Shown here one piece after another: positions 22,324 to 23,586 of a stretch of 23,586 nucleotides of DNA. The notes beneath the pieces are model-generated. The model saw nothing but the letters and a program-made list of their open reading frames with translations, had not been told where the DNA came from and did no database searches. Origin of the DNA: JANPEZ01 sp031423155. Lineage in GTDB: Bacteria; Actinomycetota; UBA4738; HRBIN12. The translations under genes were made by a program, and so were the position numbers. The stretch spans positions 1-23,586 of the forward strand of contig JANPEZ010000171.1 in assembly GCA_031423155.1 (NCBI GenBank), read 5' to 3'. Each line of letters begins with the position of its first letter. The first letter of the stretch is position 1.

Positions 22324-23028
22324 TCATCGCAGGGCCCGCGCGATAGCCTTTTCTCGGAAGAACCTCTTCCAATCACTAGAGCGAACGCTGAAAACCACGT
22401 CGGTGAAGATCTGGAAGATGCCGAGGCCGAGCAGCGCCCAAGCACTCCAAACCGGAGCGCCCGAGCCGGGCCAGGCGGCCAGCGCCAGGAAGGGAGCGAC
22501 CTTGCTCGCGATCGCACCGGAGGCGTGCATCCAAGCTCGCGCGTTCGGGTCGGCGCGCAGATAGGTGGCGTAGTCGGTCTTCAGGCCGGGCCTTGGCGGT
22601 AGACCGGCGACGAAGTAGTCGGTGAACCCGATGCCCGTGAGACGGCCGACCAGCCAGTGGGCCGGACAATGGAAGGCAACAGACCACGCTGCTCCAGTGA
22701 AGACGAGGGCCACACCTGCGATCAACGGACGAGATGCCGACCTGCCCACAGCCACGGCGAGTCCGCCAGCCGCCATCCCGACGGCCAGCAGCAGGTTTCC
22801 GGCCCAGACCGGTACCCGGAGCCTGACCCCCGACCGGAACGCGGCCGTATCGATCCGGCCGACGGTCTCGGCCCAGCGCTCGACCAACGCCCGATCCGCC
22901 TTGATCTTGGCCACTGAGCGCCAGAACCCCAGCTCCTTCAGGTCGGCGTTACCAGCGGCGACCGCCGCCTCGATCCGCGCCAAACCCGCGCCTAGGTCCT
23001 CGCCGTTCGTTGGCCTTGCTTCAGCCAT
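22324..23028 (-). CDS. Unrecognised membrane protein with HCPAH motif
   Basis: I do not recognise a named family for this 234-residue protein. Residues 1-65 are a hydrophilic, probably helical region (ARIEAAVAAGNADLKELGFWR). Hydrophobic spans follow near 76-95, 99-117, and two around 170-215. Between them lies a conserved-looking stretch: SVAFHCPAHWLVGRLTGIGFTDYFVAG, then PGLKTDYATYLRADP and AWMHASGAIASKVAPF. The histidines in HCPAHW near a membrane span could bind metal, but no known protease motif (HExxH) is present. The ATG at 23028 follows GAGGAG with five bases between, better than an upstream in-frame start. It is divergent from the kinase gene and upstream of the riboswitch with its own 3' end, so it is probably a separate transcript. 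Confidence 0.8.
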   Translation of the reverse strand: MAEARPTNGEDLGAGLARIEAAVAAGNADLKELGFWRSVAKIKADRALVERWAETVGRIDTAAFRSGVRLRVPVWAGNLLLAVGMAAGGLAVAVGRSASRPLIAGVALVFTGAAWSVAFHCPAHWLVGRLTGIGFTDYFVAGLPPRPGLKTDYATYLRADPNARAWMHASGAIASKVAPFLALAAWPGSGAPVWSAWALLGLGIFQIFTDVVFSVRSSDWKRFFREKAIARALR

Positions 23029-23117
23029 TTCGGCTCCTCGCGGCCCTAGAATCGGAACCCGGGCGCGCTCCCGGCACATGCGCGCTTCCCCACGGGAGGT
23101 TCATCACGTCCAAGAGT

Positions 23118-23586
23118 ATGACCCAGCAGGCGTCCGGCGGGCACGAACTCGTCACGCTCGACGGGCGCTATCACATCGTCTCGCGCATCGCGGCGGGAGG
23201 TATGGGTGAGGTCTTCCTCGCCCAGGACGCCGTGCTCGCCCGTGAGGTCGCCGTCAAGGTGCTTCACCGCAGTCTGTCCGGGGATCAGTCGTTCATCGAC
23301 CGGTTCCGCCGTGAGGCCCGATCGGCTGCCAACCTGACCCACCCCAACATCGTGGCCGTCTACGACTGGGGCGCGGTCGAGGGCATCTACTACATGGTCA
23401 TGGAGTACGTCCGCGGCCGCGGCGTTCGCGACCTGCTCAACGCGACCGGCCGGCTCGAGCCGGCCCAGGCGGCCGAGGTTCTGCGACAGACGCTTCTTGC
23501 CCTTGAGGCCGCGCACCGCCAGGGCATCGTCCACCGAGACATCAAGCCGGAGAACATCTTGGTCACGACCGAAGGGGTCGTTTTGG
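23118..23586 (+). CDS. PknB-like serine/threonine protein kinase, N-terminal part (partial)
   Basis: The visible 156 residues are the first part of a Hanks-type kinase domain, running off the right edge. Motifs in order: glycine-rich loop IAAGGMGEVFLAQD, the ATP-binding lysine in REVAVKVL, the alphaC glutamate in RFRREARSAANLTHPNIV, hinge MVMEYVRG, and catalytic loop HRDIKPENIL with the proton-acceptor aspartate. The DFG motif and anything beyond, such as PASTA repeats or a membrane span, lie outside. The ATG at 23118 lacks a well-placed ribosome binding site (GGGAGG is 18 bases away), so the start is slightly uncertain. Actinobacterial relatives regulate cell wall growth and division, but the missing C-terminus prevents assignment to a subtype. 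Confidence 0.93.
   Translation, partial: MTQQASGGHELVTLDGRYHIVSRIAAGGMGEVFLAQDAVLAREVAVKVLHRSLSGDQSFIDRFRREARSAANLTHPNIVAVYDWGAVEGIYYMVMEYVRGRGVRDLLNATGRLEPAQAAEVLRQTLLALEAAHRQGIVHRDIKPENILVTTEGVVL

Noticed and set aside
22227..22517. Upstream extension of the ThiE-like frame
   Set aside because: It crosses the TPP riboswitch and enters the neighbouring gene; the sequence is better explained as RNA.
23047..23074. TAGAAT hexamer and CCGGG/CCCGG repeat in the region before the kinase gene
   Set aside because: No -35 lies at suitable spacing and the repeat has short arms without a T tract, so neither promoter nor terminator is supported.

Overview
The window is GC-rich DNA from a bacterium, most likely an uncultured or little-studied actinobacterium. 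The evidence is dense coding, frequent GTG/TTG starts, 4-base start/stop overlaps between successive genes, actinobacterial-type LexA boxes (CGAAC-N4-GTTCG), a DUF6504 protein near a DnaE-type polymerase, and a PknB-like kinase. It carries 22 supported protein genes (two cut by the window edges) and one TPP riboswitch. I saw no tRNA, rRNA, CRISPR array or insertion sequence. No stretch over 300 bases lacks a gene.

Left part (1-4247): three minus-strand genes look like an SOS/mutagenesis locus. They are DUF6504, a two-PAS sensor histidine kinase, and the start of a DnaE-family polymerase. LexA-type palindromes sit at the promoters of DUF6504 and of the polymerase. Divergent from them are a DUF402 protein and a PLP-dependent cysteine-desulfurase-like protein.

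Centre (4244-15702): an envelope-glycan locus. Eight minus-strand genes, read from 13320 down to 4244, encode a Wzz/tyrosine autokinase, a GT4, a GNAT acyltransferase, a polytopic membrane protein (candidate polymerase), a polysaccharide deacetylase, a second GT4, a MraY/WecA-type phosphosugar transferase and a formyltransferase-like protein. Most overlap by 4 bases, so they are probably one transcript made from a promoter near 13369-13397. Divergent from it is a two-gene operon for a convincing UDP-sulfoquinovose synthase and a DUF2304-GT2 fusion glycosyltransferase. Together these suggest a glycan or glycolipid that may carry the sulfonated sugar sulfoquinovose.

Right part (15677-23586): a pseudouridine-breakdown module (PfkB-type kinase, PsuG, DUF998 membrane protein), a large secreted metallophosphoesterase with fibronectin-type repeats, and a TPP-riboswitch-controlled pair (a ThiE-like protein with altered active-site residues plus an AIR-synthase/HypE-like protein without the HypE tail). 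The window ends with an unrecognised membrane protein and the start of a serine/threonine kinase.

The observations most worth following are the sensor kinase inside the SOS locus, the sulfoquinovose link to the glycan locus, and the variant thiamine pair.
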